33,930 nt of DNA. Origin: Guillardia theta CCMP2712. Lineage: Eukaryota; Cryptophyceae; Pyrenomonadales; Geminigeraceae. Below are positions 8,483-16,191 of this stretch, one piece after another. The translations under genes and the position numbers were made by a program. The stretch is taken from NCBI RefSeq assembly GCF_000315625.1, contig NW_005434407.1, forward strand, positions 19,825 to 53,754. The letters run 5' to 3'. Position 1 is the stretch's first letter. Each line of letters begins with the position of its first letter. The notes beneath the pieces were generated by a model that saw only the letters and a list, made by a program, of their open reading frames with translations, made no database searches and was not told where the DNA came from.

Positions 8483-11343
8483 TTGATCTTCCTAAAGATA
8501 GCCCATCTGTTCAAGAAGCTGAATTCTTTAAGATTTGGATCATTATCCAATAGCTGAAGATTATCCTTGATATATTTATCGTTTGTGCTTGATATAGTTT
8601 TATTAAATGTGGTCTCAAACATCTCAGATGATTCTAATTTCAATCCAACCTCATTGCATTTATTTTCTAGGAGACTGAAACTGACAAGGTTTTCAGCAAT
8701 GAACTTTCCTGAATTTTCTATGTAGACATTTATCTGTTTTCCATAAGGACTTCTCTGGTTCTCTGAATAGTTCCTCTTGATTGCCCAAACAACTGCCTCA
8801 CTTGTCGGATCAATCCCAAGCAACGATCCATGGTTTGAATGCAATTTATCCTCAACGGTCTTTCCATCCATAAAGGTGCATATGAAGACACCATCCTTCT
8901 TCAGATTTGATACTACATTGTTGAGGAAGCCACCTAGGCTTGCCTCATCCTGGAAGAAATAGTGGATAGAGAACATGCAAGAGGCAACATCGAATGACAC
9001 ATTGTGATAATCATTAAAGATATTTAGATGGCTAAACTTCTTGTCTGAATAACCTCTCTTTCCTAAAACAATCTTCAAGATATCCTCACTTGTCTTATCA
9101 AGGCCCTTAGCTGCCTCTCCTGATTCTAGCTTATGCTTGCAATCCCCAATAACAAATATCATCGTTGGAAAATATCTATCCTTGTTTTCTTTTTTTGTCT
9201 TGTAATATTTGGTGAGCAATCTCTTGTATATACCACTCACAGGATTTTCTATGTTGTCTTTGACATAATCTACACCAAAGACAAACTTATATCGTGCAAA
9301 CATCCAACGATCTATATCAGAACCCTGACCACAAGCCAGTTCTATGATGTTTCCACGATTGCCTCCCTTTATAGCAGGATATTCATATAGCATGGACTTG
9401 ATTATCCTATTATGGAAGAAGATCATCTTAGATGATATAAGCTTGCTGCTATCCTTGTCATTGAACCTGTTGTAATACTTATCATCGCTGGACAGCTCAA
9501 CATCAATATCGCTCTCTGAAAATTCAATAGATGTCTTACCAGTGATCATATCGTATGTAATAGGCTTTGAGATAGAGCGCCATATGTTCATTGCCACATC
9601 CCAATCATTTGCAGTCTTTGTGATGGGACCTGATCCGAAGTTGTAGATCCTGTTCTTGTCATGTCTTATCCTGTTTGCAATCCAACGCCTCTCATTCGAT
9701 AACATCACATTCTGTGTATTGTATGAGAATTCAACCACGCTGTTGTTCAGTACAAGCTCATTTGTATCAGTTGTATAGCAATTCCCAGTATTCTCATTTA
9801 CTGCAATATGAGCCTTCTGTGCCTTACCCTCTAGAATGTACTCACGGAGCTCATAGATAGAATTCCTATTCCGTGGCTTATATCGCTTATCATATCTTCT
9901 TGTCAAGCCTGTCAATACATCAATCATCTCATTGTTCTCAATATTGAAACCAACATACAATTGGAATTCCTTGTACCTGCTCCCATCTCCATAGGTATGG
10001 AATATGCCCGTCTCCTTCACAATAAACTCGATTGTGTTCTGCTCGGGTGGTTTCCATTTGAATACCCTATCCCATTTCATGTTTGCAGAGACACTCACTG
10101 GCTTGTTTGCATAATAACCAAATACTGGGAGCTTCATTGGAGTGAATACCAGCCCATCAATCTTATAATTGTATGAACTGTGATTGCTTAAGATCTCATT
10201 GCACTTATCAAGGATTGTTTCTCCATCAGATGCATAGAGCTGTTGCTTAACCACAAATTCATGAGATGATGTAGTCTTCATCATGCTCACATGTTTCTTC
10301 ATTATATCATATCTATCGGGAATAAGAGGCAGGTCCTTCACAGATTTTCCATTTAGAAGATAAACATCGAATATTGCAAACAGATCATGCGTGGAATCGT
10401 TCTTGCGCTCTGAACATAAGACCAGTTCGCCATCAAATAGGCTATTCTTGAGTGCAGGTGCATTCAGGCCTGTGCCTCTCACATTCTTTATGTTGTTGAT
10501 AAGGAAGGCCTCACCATCTTTATCAACAAATAACAGGAACCTCTCTCCATCTGCTTTCTCACTCACTGCATAATTCTTCATAATAGATATATAGCCAAGA
10601 TTGTCAGCCCTTCCCATATTGATCCTCTCTAATGTTATGGGCTTTGGTGTGATCAATATAACATCATTTGTCATGGTCTGCAATCGATCATTCAGCATGA
10701 ATTTTATGCATGCAGAGTATTGATCTAAAACTGAATTCTGTTTTGCCATCAATAATGGCCGAATATTACCATACAATGCAAATTCCATCAGCTTGAGGGT
10801 TTCATCAATATCAATCTTGTTGTTCTTTACAACTATCTTGAAATAGTATGTGTAGTTTGCGAGCATGGCCTTGCTCTCTTTGAATGTTCTTGCAGGTCGC
10901 AGGCCATTCTTACATACCTCAACAATGTAATCACAATTGTCATCATAATATGTAACTCTTTTTTTGAGAGAGAAGGACTTTAATCCCTCATTTGAATAAT
11001 CTAATGCATCATTATTTGATAACTTGAAGAGGACTGCCTTGAATGCAGACTCGTAATAATCCTTGAAATTCTCTTCATAATCGATAACCTTGTGATATCT
11101 CTCTACACATTCCATGTTTCCTTGTGTATATTCTTTGATATCCGTAACTCCCTTCACTACCAATATTCCCTTATCATCAAGGATCTCTAATATCTGTTCA
11201 TCGATATCTCTCTTCAAATTTTTTGCCGAAAGAACATTATTGAACATATCAAAATTTGCACCATTGAGAAGACCATCAGAATATATAATCTCAAAGGTTA
11301 CATTAGACGAAGCATCAAACCTTTTTAATACCTCATCCATCAT
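8479..11343 (-). CDS. mRNA capping enzyme (triphosphatase, guanylyltransferase, guanine-N7 methyltransferase)
   Basis: The ATG start gives 954 residues, the size of the fused poxvirus/mimivirus/asfarvirus-type capping enzymes. The N-terminal 200 residues should be the tunnel-type RNA triphosphatase, although I cannot place every acidic strand. The guanylyltransferase has motif I EKADGERFLLF with the GMP-accepting lysine near 263, YKIDGLVFTP (motif IV) and MKWDRVFKWKP (motif V). The C-terminal methyltransferase shows the SAM motif IIELACGQGSDIDRW near residue 660, followed by FGVDYV. A Phe-rich CMFSIHYFF strand resembles the cap N7-methyltransferase catalytic region. It would act on viral transcripts in the cytoplasm. 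The 3' end overlaps the RNA-ligase-like gene by 4 bases. A second in-frame ATG is one codon downstream. Confidence 0.92.
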   Translation of the reverse strand: MMDEVLKRFDASSNVTFEIIYSDGLLNGANFDMFNNVLSAKNLKRDIDEQILEILDDKGILVVKGVTDIKEYTQGNMECVERYHKVIDYEENFKDYYESAFKAVLFKLSNNDALDYSNEGLKSFSLKKRVTYYDDNCDYIVEVCKNGLRPARTFKESKAMLANYTYYFKIVVKNNKIDIDETLKLMEFALYGNIRPLLMAKQNSVLDQYSACIKFMLNDRLQTMTNDVILITPKPITLERINMGRADNLGYISIMKNYAVSEKADGERFLLFVDKDGEAFLINNIKNVRGTGLNAPALKNSLFDGELVLCSERKNDSTHDLFAIFDVYLLNGKSVKDLPLIPDRYDIMKKHVSMMKTTSSHEFVVKQQLYASDGETILDKCNEILSNHSSYNYKIDGLVFTPMKLPVFGYYANKPVSVSANMKWDRVFKWKPPEQNTIEFIVKETGIFHTYGDGSRYKEFQLYVGFNIENNEMIDVLTGLTRRYDKRYKPRNRNSIYELREYILEGKAQKAHIAVNENTGNCYTTDTNELVLNNSVVEFSYNTQNVMLSNERRWIANRIRHDKNRIYNFGSGPITKTANDWDVAMNIWRSISKPITYDMITGKTSIEFSESDIDVELSSDDKYYNRFNDKDSSKLISSKMIFFHNRIIKSMLYEYPAIKGGNRGNIIELACGQGSDIDRWMFARYKFVFGVDYVKDNIENPVSGIYKRLLTKYYKTKKENKDRYFPTMIFVIGDCKHKLESGEAAKGLDKTSEDILKIVLGKRGYSDKKFSHLNIFNDYHNVSFDVASCMFSIHYFFQDEASLGGFLNNVVSNLKKDGVFICTFMDGKTVEDKLHSNHGSLLGIDPTSEAVVWAIKRNYSENQRSPYGKQINVYIENSGKFIAENLVSFSLLENKCNEVGLKLESSEMFETTFNKTISSTNDKYIKDNLQLLDNDPNLKEFSFLNRWAIFRKIN

Positions 11344-11395
11344 CAATTCTTACTTTAATAATATACAAAAATCTCTTATATGCTTCATTTTTTTA

Positions 11396-11743
11396 TCATA
11401 CCATATAGCTCTCTCCTTGATAATCTGACAGATTTATTACTGCTTTCCTATAAATGAAAGAGATATCAAGTACATATGATAAAAGACGGCACACATAGAC
11501 ATTCCATTTGTTCTCAACTATTCCTGTCATTACACTTGATGTTCCCTTGATGGTTAGAAACTTCTGGACCTCCTTGTTGTCAAGATATTTCTTGATATAT
11601 TCCATGACATATTCTTTGTCATTATCCAATCCTAAGAAATCTATCAAGAAATCAATCGGTGGAAGTTTCTTCTTCATAAGGGTTATGTTCTTCTTCACAA
11701 TCTTGATATTGTTTGTATCATTCACAATATTTTCATCAACCAT
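11396..11743 (-). CDS. Hypothetical protein
   Basis: This 115-residue soluble protein has a basic, Asn/Lys-rich N-terminus (KIVKKNITLMKKKLPP). A helical body follows with LIDFLGLDNDKEYVMEYIKKYL and a hydrophobic NVYVCRLLSYVLDISFIY segment that could be a buried helix. I recognise no family. Its start overlaps the end of the upstream gene on the same strand by 8 bases, which suggests they are transcribed together. The spacer to the capping enzyme downstream is about 50 bases. Confidence 0.55.
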   Translation of the reverse strand: MVDENIVNDTNNIKIVKKNITLMKKKLPPIDFLIDFLGLDNDKEYVMEYIKKYLDNKEVQKFLTIKGTSSVMTGIVENKWNVYVCRLLSYVLDISFIYRKAVINLSDYQGESYMV

Positions 11744-12002
11744 TTTTCTTCAATCTCCTGCCCATCACATGGCTGGATCTCATCTCTTTCAATCTGTCGA
11801 TCATATGGCTTAATCTCATCTCTTTCAACCTGTCCATCACATGGCTTGATCTCATCTTCATATATTCTCTCTTTTTTGTATTCTTGTTTTTTGCTGTTGG
11901 TTGTTCTTTAATCAGGGACCATTTATGATAAATAGATCTCTGTGTTGGAATAAAATAATCAAATTCTTTTGTTTGATCAATTGCTGCTCTAATCAATTCC
12001 AT
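11736..12002 (-). CDS. Small basic protein with a C-terminal 12-residue repeat
   Basis: The 88-residue protein starts with an ordinary sequence (MELIRAAIDQTKEFDYF), passes through a Lys-rich linker and ends in three tandem copies of a 12-residue unit of the type RSSHVMDRLKEM. The repeat is also clear in DNA with a 36-base period. Its last codons overlap the next gene by 8 bases. Repeats at the very 3' end could be a recent expansion that lengthened the frame into its neighbour. I do not recognise a domain and the function is unknown. Confidence 0.5.
   Translation of the reverse strand: MELIRAAIDQTKEFDYFIPTQRSIYHKWSLIKEQPTAKNKNTKKREYMKMRSSHVMDRLKEMRLSHMIDRLKEMRSSHVMGRRLKKNG
11762..11866. repeat. 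36-bp in-frame tandem repeat, three copies
   Basis: Copies begin near 11764, 11800 and 11836 at ATCA(C/T)ATGG and differ at only a few positions. The 36-base period keeps the reading frame of the minus-strand gene and adds 12 residues per unit. Confidence 0.8.
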
Positions 12003-12029
12003 GTTTTGTATATATTCTGCAAAGAATGT

Positions 12030-12518
12030 TTATATGGTTTGCCTAGACAATATGACATCATCGTATGTTAGTGTGTCTTCAATGAGCTTGTTTGTTGAGC
12101 TTGTGCATTTTTGAAATTTCTTTTTCATCAGATAGAATTTTGTGTTGGTGTTTGTTTTCTTAATCTCCTTAGTATCATCTTTCTCTGCATATTCCTCTTT
12201 GATCTCATCTTGAGCATTCTCTTGAACAATCTCCTCCTCACCTTCGGTGGCGCTAATATCCATGTTCAGATTTTGGCGCATGCTCTCATATTTGTTTATC
12301 TCCTTCCGAGATTCACTACAAAAATCAATATAGTGTCTGATCTTCAACAATACCTCTTCTGACAACCATGATAGATTAATAAAAACTCCATTGTTGTTCC
12401 TACTATATGATGTATTGCTTGAATGCAATATCTTAAATAATTCTTCAACCTCTGCAGTGCTCAATGTGTCCAATTCTGCCTTGATTTTCATACAGGTTTC
12501 CTTACGATCTTCATCCAT
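12030..12518 (-). CDS. NET (extra-terminal) domain protein with acidic tail
   Basis: I chose the ATG at 12518; the open frame reaches a GTG at 12536. The 162-residue protein opens with a segment matching the NET domain of BET proteins: IKAELDTLSTAEVEELFKIL, a short polar loop, then VFINLSWLSEEVLLKIRHYI. In BET proteins this three-helix domain binds short basic peptides of chromatin regulators and viral integrases. No bromodomain is present. The C-terminal half is strongly acidic (repeated Glu/Asp near residues 88-118) and then becomes basic. The gene lies directly downstream of RPB7 on the same strand, so a link to transcription on viral or host chromatin is a reasonable inference. Confidence 0.6.
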   Translation of the reverse strand: MDEDRKETCMKIKAELDTLSTAEVEELFKILHSSNTSYSRNNNGVFINLSWLSEEVLLKIRHYIDFCSESRKEINKYESMRQNLNMDISATEGEEEIVQENAQDEIKEEYAEKDDTKEIKKTNTNTKFYLMKKKFQKCTSSTNKLIEDTLTYDDVILSRQTI

Positions 12519-12562
12519 CTTTATATAATATATCACTCTAAACCTTATATGGTTTGTCAGAT

Positions 12563-13303
12563 CTAATCATCATCAAAGTTAATATCATCAGCCTCATCTG
12601 GAAGATCATCAAATTCATCAATTTGCTCAATGTCATCATCGGCATCAATATCATTGTTGATCTCACTATCATCATCATCCTTATCATCGGTTGCAGACTT
12701 ATTATCATCATCATCATCCTCTTCCTCTTGCTCGATCTCTTCATCCTCATATTTAGGTTCTTCCTCGGTGTATTCATCCTTTTCACAAACAAAGTCTTGA
12801 TTGATCTCTTTATCATCCTTTATTATCTTCCCAATTATGTTGATGCATGTATCATTCAATTTGTATTTCTTTCCACCATACACCTCTACATTGACCATGT
12901 CACCAACCTTGAGAGTATCAATATCAATCTCAGAAACAATGCCCGCCGTGATCCTTGGGATTAAGAATTCGATGATTACATCACCATTGTAGGTATATTC
13001 CGCCTTTGCTGCTGTATGATTGATTGCAACAATACGGCTTCTCAACACTGTTCCTATAGATGGATTGCATATCTCTGCATTGCAAACAATATTGTAACAC
13101 AGCTGACCATTGAAATGCTGTTTGATAATCTCACCACCAGACCTCTTTATTATACTGACACTGCCCTTCTTGACATAGCCATGCTTCATGCACTTGCCCT
13201 CAATCTTGTCCTTTAATTTGCTCAACACCAATTCATTGATGTTTCTTTGTAGATCACTTGGAGATATATGGACAATAGTCTTGAATTTCACTAAAACAAA
13301 CAT
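12563..13303 (-). CDS. DNA-directed RNA polymerase subunit RPB7-like
   Basis: The first 160 or so of 246 residues fit the two-domain RPB7/RpoE' layout. The N-terminal RNP-like tip domain begins MFVLVKFKTIVHISPSDL and includes a GYVKKGSVSIIKR strand region. A C-terminal OB/S1-like barrel follows, with GTVLRSRIVAINHTAAKAEY and LKVGDMVNVEVYGGKKYKL. RPB7 forms part of the RNA polymerase stalk that contacts nascent RNA; NCLDVs with their own polymerase often encode it. The last 80 residues are an unusual, almost pure Asp/Glu tail, longer than anything in the cellular subunit, and might mimic nucleic acid or bind histones. The 13304-13392 spacer holds AT-rich promoter-like sequence. Confidence 0.75.
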   Translation of the reverse strand: MFVLVKFKTIVHISPSDLQRNINELVLSKLKDKIEGKCMKHGYVKKGSVSIIKRSGGEIIKQHFNGQLCYNIVCNAEICNPSIGTVLRSRIVAINHTAAKAEYTYNGDVIIEFLIPRITAGIVSEIDIDTLKVGDMVNVEVYGGKKYKLNDTCINIIGKIIKDDKEINQDFVCEKDEYTEEEPKYEDEEIEQEEEDDDDDNKSATDDKDDDDSEINNDIDADDDIEQIDEFDDLPDEADDINFDDD

Positions 13304-13392
13304 TGTTCTACTCTAATCTATATTATTATATATCATTTTTCTTTTACTCTTATACACCTTTCAAAGGTCTAAAAAGAGAGCATGAATATTGC

Positions 13393-13830
13393 CTACCATA
13401 ATTCTTGAATATCATAAAGCATCCAACAGTGATCATGTTTTACAAACTTGAATTTATAAGGTTTCTTGTTGATAAGCACATTTGTATCATAGTCAAACAC
13501 CTGTACAATCTCATATTCTCTTATCATCTCTGGGAACATCAAATCCTTCTTTAGTGAGAACCGGAGAACACTATCTACGTCTCGTGTCTCCATGCGGCTT
13601 AGAAGGAATAGAGTGATCTCCTTTATAGTCTTGTAAGGAGAAGGCTTTACCTTGTAGTCAACAATGTCTGGATAGGTAGGAACCTCCCCTACAAAGAAGG
13701 AAGAGAAGATTATTGGGATAGGCCTTTGCGGGATAAAATGATTGTAAGGTGGCATATCATTCTGCTGCATCCTGAGTGCAAGCAGTGGTCTGGCCTTCAT
13801 AGGCATATGATTGATGTATAGAAGGCTCAT
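13393..13830 (-). CDS. Possible SAP18-like (ubiquitin-fold) protein
   Basis: The 145-residue protein has blocks in the same order as the histone-deacetylase-complex subunit SAP18: RPLLALRM at the start (cf. a CPLLLR-type first strand), PSPYKTIKEITLFLLSR (the conserved helix after the YTW-type strand), a VLRFSLKKDL strand, a R-x-Y-E-I segment, and a final YKFKFVKHDHCWMLYDI pair of strands. Each match is short and I judged them by eye. If correct it would be a ubiquitin-like adaptor linked to deacetylase or RNA-processing complexes. Otherwise it is a hypothetical protein. It is transcribed away from the divergent VIT-like gene. Confidence 0.45.
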   Translation of the reverse strand: MSLLYINHMPMKARPLLALRMQQNDMPPYNHFIPQRPIPIIFSSFFVGEVPTYPDIVDYKVKPSPYKTIKEITLFLLSRMETRDVDSVLRFSLKKDLMFPEMIREYEIVQVFDYDTNVLINKKPYKFKFVKHDHCWMLYDIQELW

Positions 13831-13934
13831 TGCTCCAACTTCATAAGTTATTATGATTTACTCTTATATGGTATATTGGTGTAAATACACAAGATATTCT
13901 AAATAGAGAACAAAATAAACATCACTAGGAATAA

Positions 13935-14444
13935 ATGTATAACTTTATAGAGCCTGTAATACTTAGTGGCACAGACGGTGTGATTACCTGTTTCAATCTC
14001 ATGATTGGATTAGGTGCTGCAGACTTTGACAAGAAACTGATAATGATCATAATTCTTATAGCAATCATTGGTGATTCTATCAGCATGGCTATCTCATACT
14101 TCAATAGCAAGCTGATGGAGACCAAACAGATATTGGATTGGGGGCTTATCCTTCATTCATTATACAATATACTAGCCTTTGTTTTCTTTGGAACACTATC
14201 CCTAGTTATATATCTATACATTACAGACAGACCAACAGTTCTCAATGCATACATATCGATAATCATCCCATTGTTGCTTCTAGGATTATTGCAGATGACC
14301 TATAGAAATGGCAAAGTATCTTTTCTTATAACACTCGTGCTTGGAATGATAGGATCTGTAGTATCATATGTTGCAGGAACTCTTATAAAGATTGTAAATG
14401 AGAGTGTAAAGGACAACAGTGATGTGATAAACAATAGTATATAA
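13935..14444 (+). CDS. VIT1/CCC1-family membrane transporter, short form
   Basis: The 169-residue protein is almost entirely membrane segments. The N-terminus has the family motif SGTDGVITCFNLMIGLG (11-27), corresponding to the G-x-N/x-DG-x-x-T of helix 1. A second helix has GDSISMAISYFNS, matching the A-D-x-x-SMA-x-x-Y-x-S of VIT/CCC1 iron and manganese exporters. Three further hydrophobic helices follow. Cellular members are usually over 220 residues and carry a cytosolic metal-binding region between helices 2 and 3; here that region is nearly absent. Sequestering Fe or Mn across a vacuole or virion membrane is the family role. The stop codon lies inside a TATA-like box for the next gene. 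Confidence 0.75.
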   Translation: MYNFIEPVILSGTDGVITCFNLMIGLGAADFDKKLIMIIILIAIIGDSISMAISYFNSKLMETKQILDWGLILHSLYNILAFVFFGTLSLVIYLYITDRPTVLNAYISIIIPLLLLGLLQMTYRNGKVSFLITLVLGMIGSVVSYVAGTLIKIVNESVKDNSDVINNSI

Positions 14445-14445
14445 A
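14438..14445 (+). promoter_or_regulatory. TATA-like box (TATATAAA) before the deaminase gene
   Basis: TATATAAA ends 21 bases before the ATG at 14467 and contains the TAA stop of the transporter gene, so the promoter is embedded in the preceding gene. Similar boxes precede the genes at 15493 and 16192. The core sequence is plain; promoter function is inferred. Confidence 0.45.
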
Positions 14446-14466
14446 GATTTATACAAAGGATTTATT

Positions 14467-14805
14467 ATGATTGCAAACAAACACATGATATTCCTAAGAG
14501 CAGCCGTAGATGAAGCCAACAAGTCAACTATGACAAAGAAACATGGGTGTGTGATCGCTTGCAACAATAAGATCATAGCAAGAGGTTACAATTTTAGATC
14601 AAACAGTCTTAAGTTGTGTTTCAGCATCCACGCAGAGGTATCGGCTATAAACAATGTTGATAAGCAACACACCAATATGAAGAACCTTACAATGTATGTT
14701 GTACGGATTGATAAGAACAACAACCTGATGAAATCAATACCATGTGAACGCTGTGAAAGGTACATACAAAAAAGAAATATAAAGCGGATATATTATTCAT
14801 TGTGA
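14467..14805 (+). CDS. Cytidine/deoxycytidylate deaminase-family protein
   Basis: The 112-residue protein has the zinc signature of the deaminase fold: HAE (His55-Ala56-Glu57), with Glu57 as the proton-shuttling residue, and PCERC (Cys93, Cys96), which with His55 completes the zinc site. The N-terminal strand KKHGCVIACNNKIIARGYN corresponds to the first sheet. It is shorter than dCMP deaminases (about 150-180 residues) and ends soon after the zinc helix. Substrate specificity cannot be read: deoxycytidylate would fit with dUTPase nearby, making dUMP for dTMP synthesis, but a free nucleoside or RNA is possible. The stop abuts the stop of the convergent gene with no spacer. Confidence 0.8.
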   Translation: MIANKHMIFLRAAVDEANKSTMTKKHGCVIACNNKIIARGYNFRSNSLKLCFSIHAEVSAINNVDKQHTNMKNLTMYVVRIDKNNNLMKSIPCERCERYIQKRNIKRIYYSL

Positions 14806-15432
14806 TTATCTTCTTGGCGGATGGAGATCGGCCATAGAGCTTGCAAATGACTGTTCATCTGCAATCTCCTCTTGGATCTCACGCAATAGATTGTTAACCT
14901 CATCTGATACCTCTTCCTCGATTGGAACATGCACCAATAGCAGACCCTTTTGCATAAGATCTGGGACCAGTGTTCTTGTAAAGAATTCATTGGTTGTGTG
15001 TAGAGTTGTCTGAGCAATGACCGATCTCTCTTTGTATGGGATGCTTGTATCTGACAATAGAGGCAATGTATCTCGGATGCCCTTTGCTACATCCCTTATG
15101 AGGTTAGACATTGGAGCTCTCCCTTTCTTCATAGAATAATTCATAAGGCTGCTGAGACCTCCACCTGAAGCATTCAATGCCTTGATTGATTTTATGCTAT
15201 TGGAGATACGGCCAATCTTAAGATTTATCTGTATATATGAATTCTTGATCAACATCTGGCATATTGGTGTAATGTGTCTCTTGCATCTCTCTCTTTCTTC
15301 CCCTAATTGTTCAAACAGATTTGCAATATCATTCAGATCACTGCGTATCATCTTAAGGTACCCTCCTCCATTGTTGCCTTGACTTGGTGATGATCTATTA
15401 TGGCTGCTCATTGCTGTATTGCTTTTTTTCAT
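14806..15432 (-). CDS. Helical protein, possibly ESCRT-III/Snf7-like
   Basis: I start at the ATG at 15432; the frame extends to a TTG at 15453. The 208-residue protein has a Ser/Asn/Gly-rich N-terminal 25 residues, then amphipathic helices throughout. Three places recall CHMP1/CHMP2-type ESCRT-III: a basic first half with IKNSYIQINLKIGRISNSIK, a central DVAKGIRDTLPLLSD resembling the helix 2/3 corner, and SDEVNNLLREIQEEIADEQ resembling the start of the acidic C-terminal regulatory helix. A GGGLSSLM loop in the middle is not typical. ESCRT-III polymers remodel membranes and could serve virion envelopment or exit. The match is weak; an unrelated coiled-coil structural protein is as likely. Confidence 0.35.
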   Translation of the reverse strand: MKKSNTAMSSHNRSSPSQGNNGGGYLKMIRSDLNDIANLFEQLGEERERCKRHITPICQMLIKNSYIQINLKIGRISNSIKSIKALNASGGGLSSLMNYSMKKGRAPMSNLIRDVAKGIRDTLPLLSDTSIPYKERSVIAQTTLHTTNEFFTRTLVPDLMQKGLLLVHVPIEEEVSDEVNNLLREIQEEIADEQSFASSMADLHPPRR

Positions 15433-15455
15433 TATTTTGATTATATGATACAAAA

Positions 15456-15465
15456 ATATATAAAC
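15456..15465 (+). promoter_or_regulatory. TATA-like box in the divergent 15433-15492 spacer
   Basis: ATATATAAAC ends 27 bases before the dUTPase ATG. The spacer is only 60 bases and also has to serve the leftward gene starting at 15432. Function is inferred. Confidence 0.4.
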
Positions 15466-15492
15466 ATTAGCTTTATTTTGTTATAAAACATT

Positions 15493-15906
15493 ATGTTGAA
15501 GGTTAAATTGCAAGATGGTGCTACAATCCCTAAAAGAGCAACAGAGGGGAGTGCCTGCTATGATCTCTACAGCAATGAAGAGGGCACAATTCCAGCCCAT
15601 TCTAGGAGAATGTTTGATACAGGAGTCTATGTTGAATTCCCTAATCAATTCATGTTGCAAATCCTGTCAAGGTCTGGTCTATCATTGAAACACGGGCTGC
15701 AGGTTGGTGCGGGGATTGTTGACTCAGACTATAGGGGGTCTATCAAGGTATTGTTGTACAATCACAGTGATAGTGCATATCATATTGAGAAGCACGACAA
15801 GATTGCTCAGATGGCCTTGATACACATTGAAACGCCTGACATAGAGGTTGTAAATGAGATAAATGATACCGATAGGGGTGAGAATGGATTTGGGAGCACA
15901 GGATGA
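15493..15906 (+). CDS. dut: Deoxyuridine 5'-triphosphate nucleotidohydrolase (dUTPase)
   Basis: The 137-residue length is that of a homotrimeric dUTPase subunit, and all five motifs are present. They are SACYDLYS (20-27), SRSGLS (59-64), GIVDSDYRGSIKV (74-86, with the catalytic-water Asp and uracil-pocket Tyr), DKIAQMAL (102-109) and the Gly-rich C-terminal arm RGENGFGSTG (128-137). It converts dUTP to dUMP and pyrophosphate, limiting uracil in viral DNA and feeding dTMP synthesis. The arm ends exactly at the stop codon, so the protein is complete. No targeting peptide is visible. It is transcribed divergently from the helical protein at 14806. Confidence 0.95.
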   Translation: MLKVKLQDGATIPKRATEGSACYDLYSNEEGTIPAHSRRMFDTGVYVEFPNQFMLQILSRSGLSLKHGLQVGAGIVDSDYRGSIKVLLYNHSDSAYHIEKHDKIAQMALIHIETPDIEVVNEINDTDRGENGFGSTG

Positions 15907-15929
15907 TCATGGATCGATGCGTTAAGTTT

Positions 15930-15946
15930 GATAAATTTTTTTTATC
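15930..15946. terminator. Short hairpin after the dUTPase gene
   Basis: GATAAA (15930-15935) and TTTATC (15941-15946) flank a run of T, giving a 6-7 base stem 24 bases after the dUTPase stop. It may mark a transcript 3' end, as hairpins do in some giant viruses. The stem is AT-only and could be chance. The rest of the 285-base spacer up to 16191 contains no gene I can see. Confidence 0.3.
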
Positions 15947-16120
15947 ATGACACTCTGTATGAATATCTTGTAGACATCATATGATGATGTGTTGTGACAT
16001 TGCATTAGATCCTAAAATAAAAACACTGATGTAGATGACAACATACAACCTCAGAATACGCTTTCTTTCTATGGAAAATCTCTTTATATTATAATCATAT
16101 GCAGGCATGTTGAGGAATAC

Positions 16121-16130
16121 TATATAAGAA
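16121..16130 (+). promoter_or_regulatory. TATA-like box upstream of the four-fold histone gene
   Basis: TATATAAGAA lies about 62 bases before the ATG at 16192. No closer box of this type is present. The core sequence is plain; use as a promoter is inferred from its likeness to boxes before other genes here. Confidence 0.35.
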
Positions 16131-16191
16131 TAATCAACAATCATGTGCTTCAGACTAAAGTGTTCAAGAAAATATGTAAGATATCTAATAA

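Noticed and set aside
12554-12964. 136-residue rightward frame opposite the acidic tail of RPB7
   Set aside because: Its Ile/Leu-rich sequence is the antisense of GAT/GAA codons, a known artefact of acidic stretches.
13356-13368. Small perfect palindrome ACCTTTCAAAGGT as a terminator
   Set aside because: A 6-base stem with a 1-base loop cannot fold as a hairpin; an operator site is possible but unsupported.
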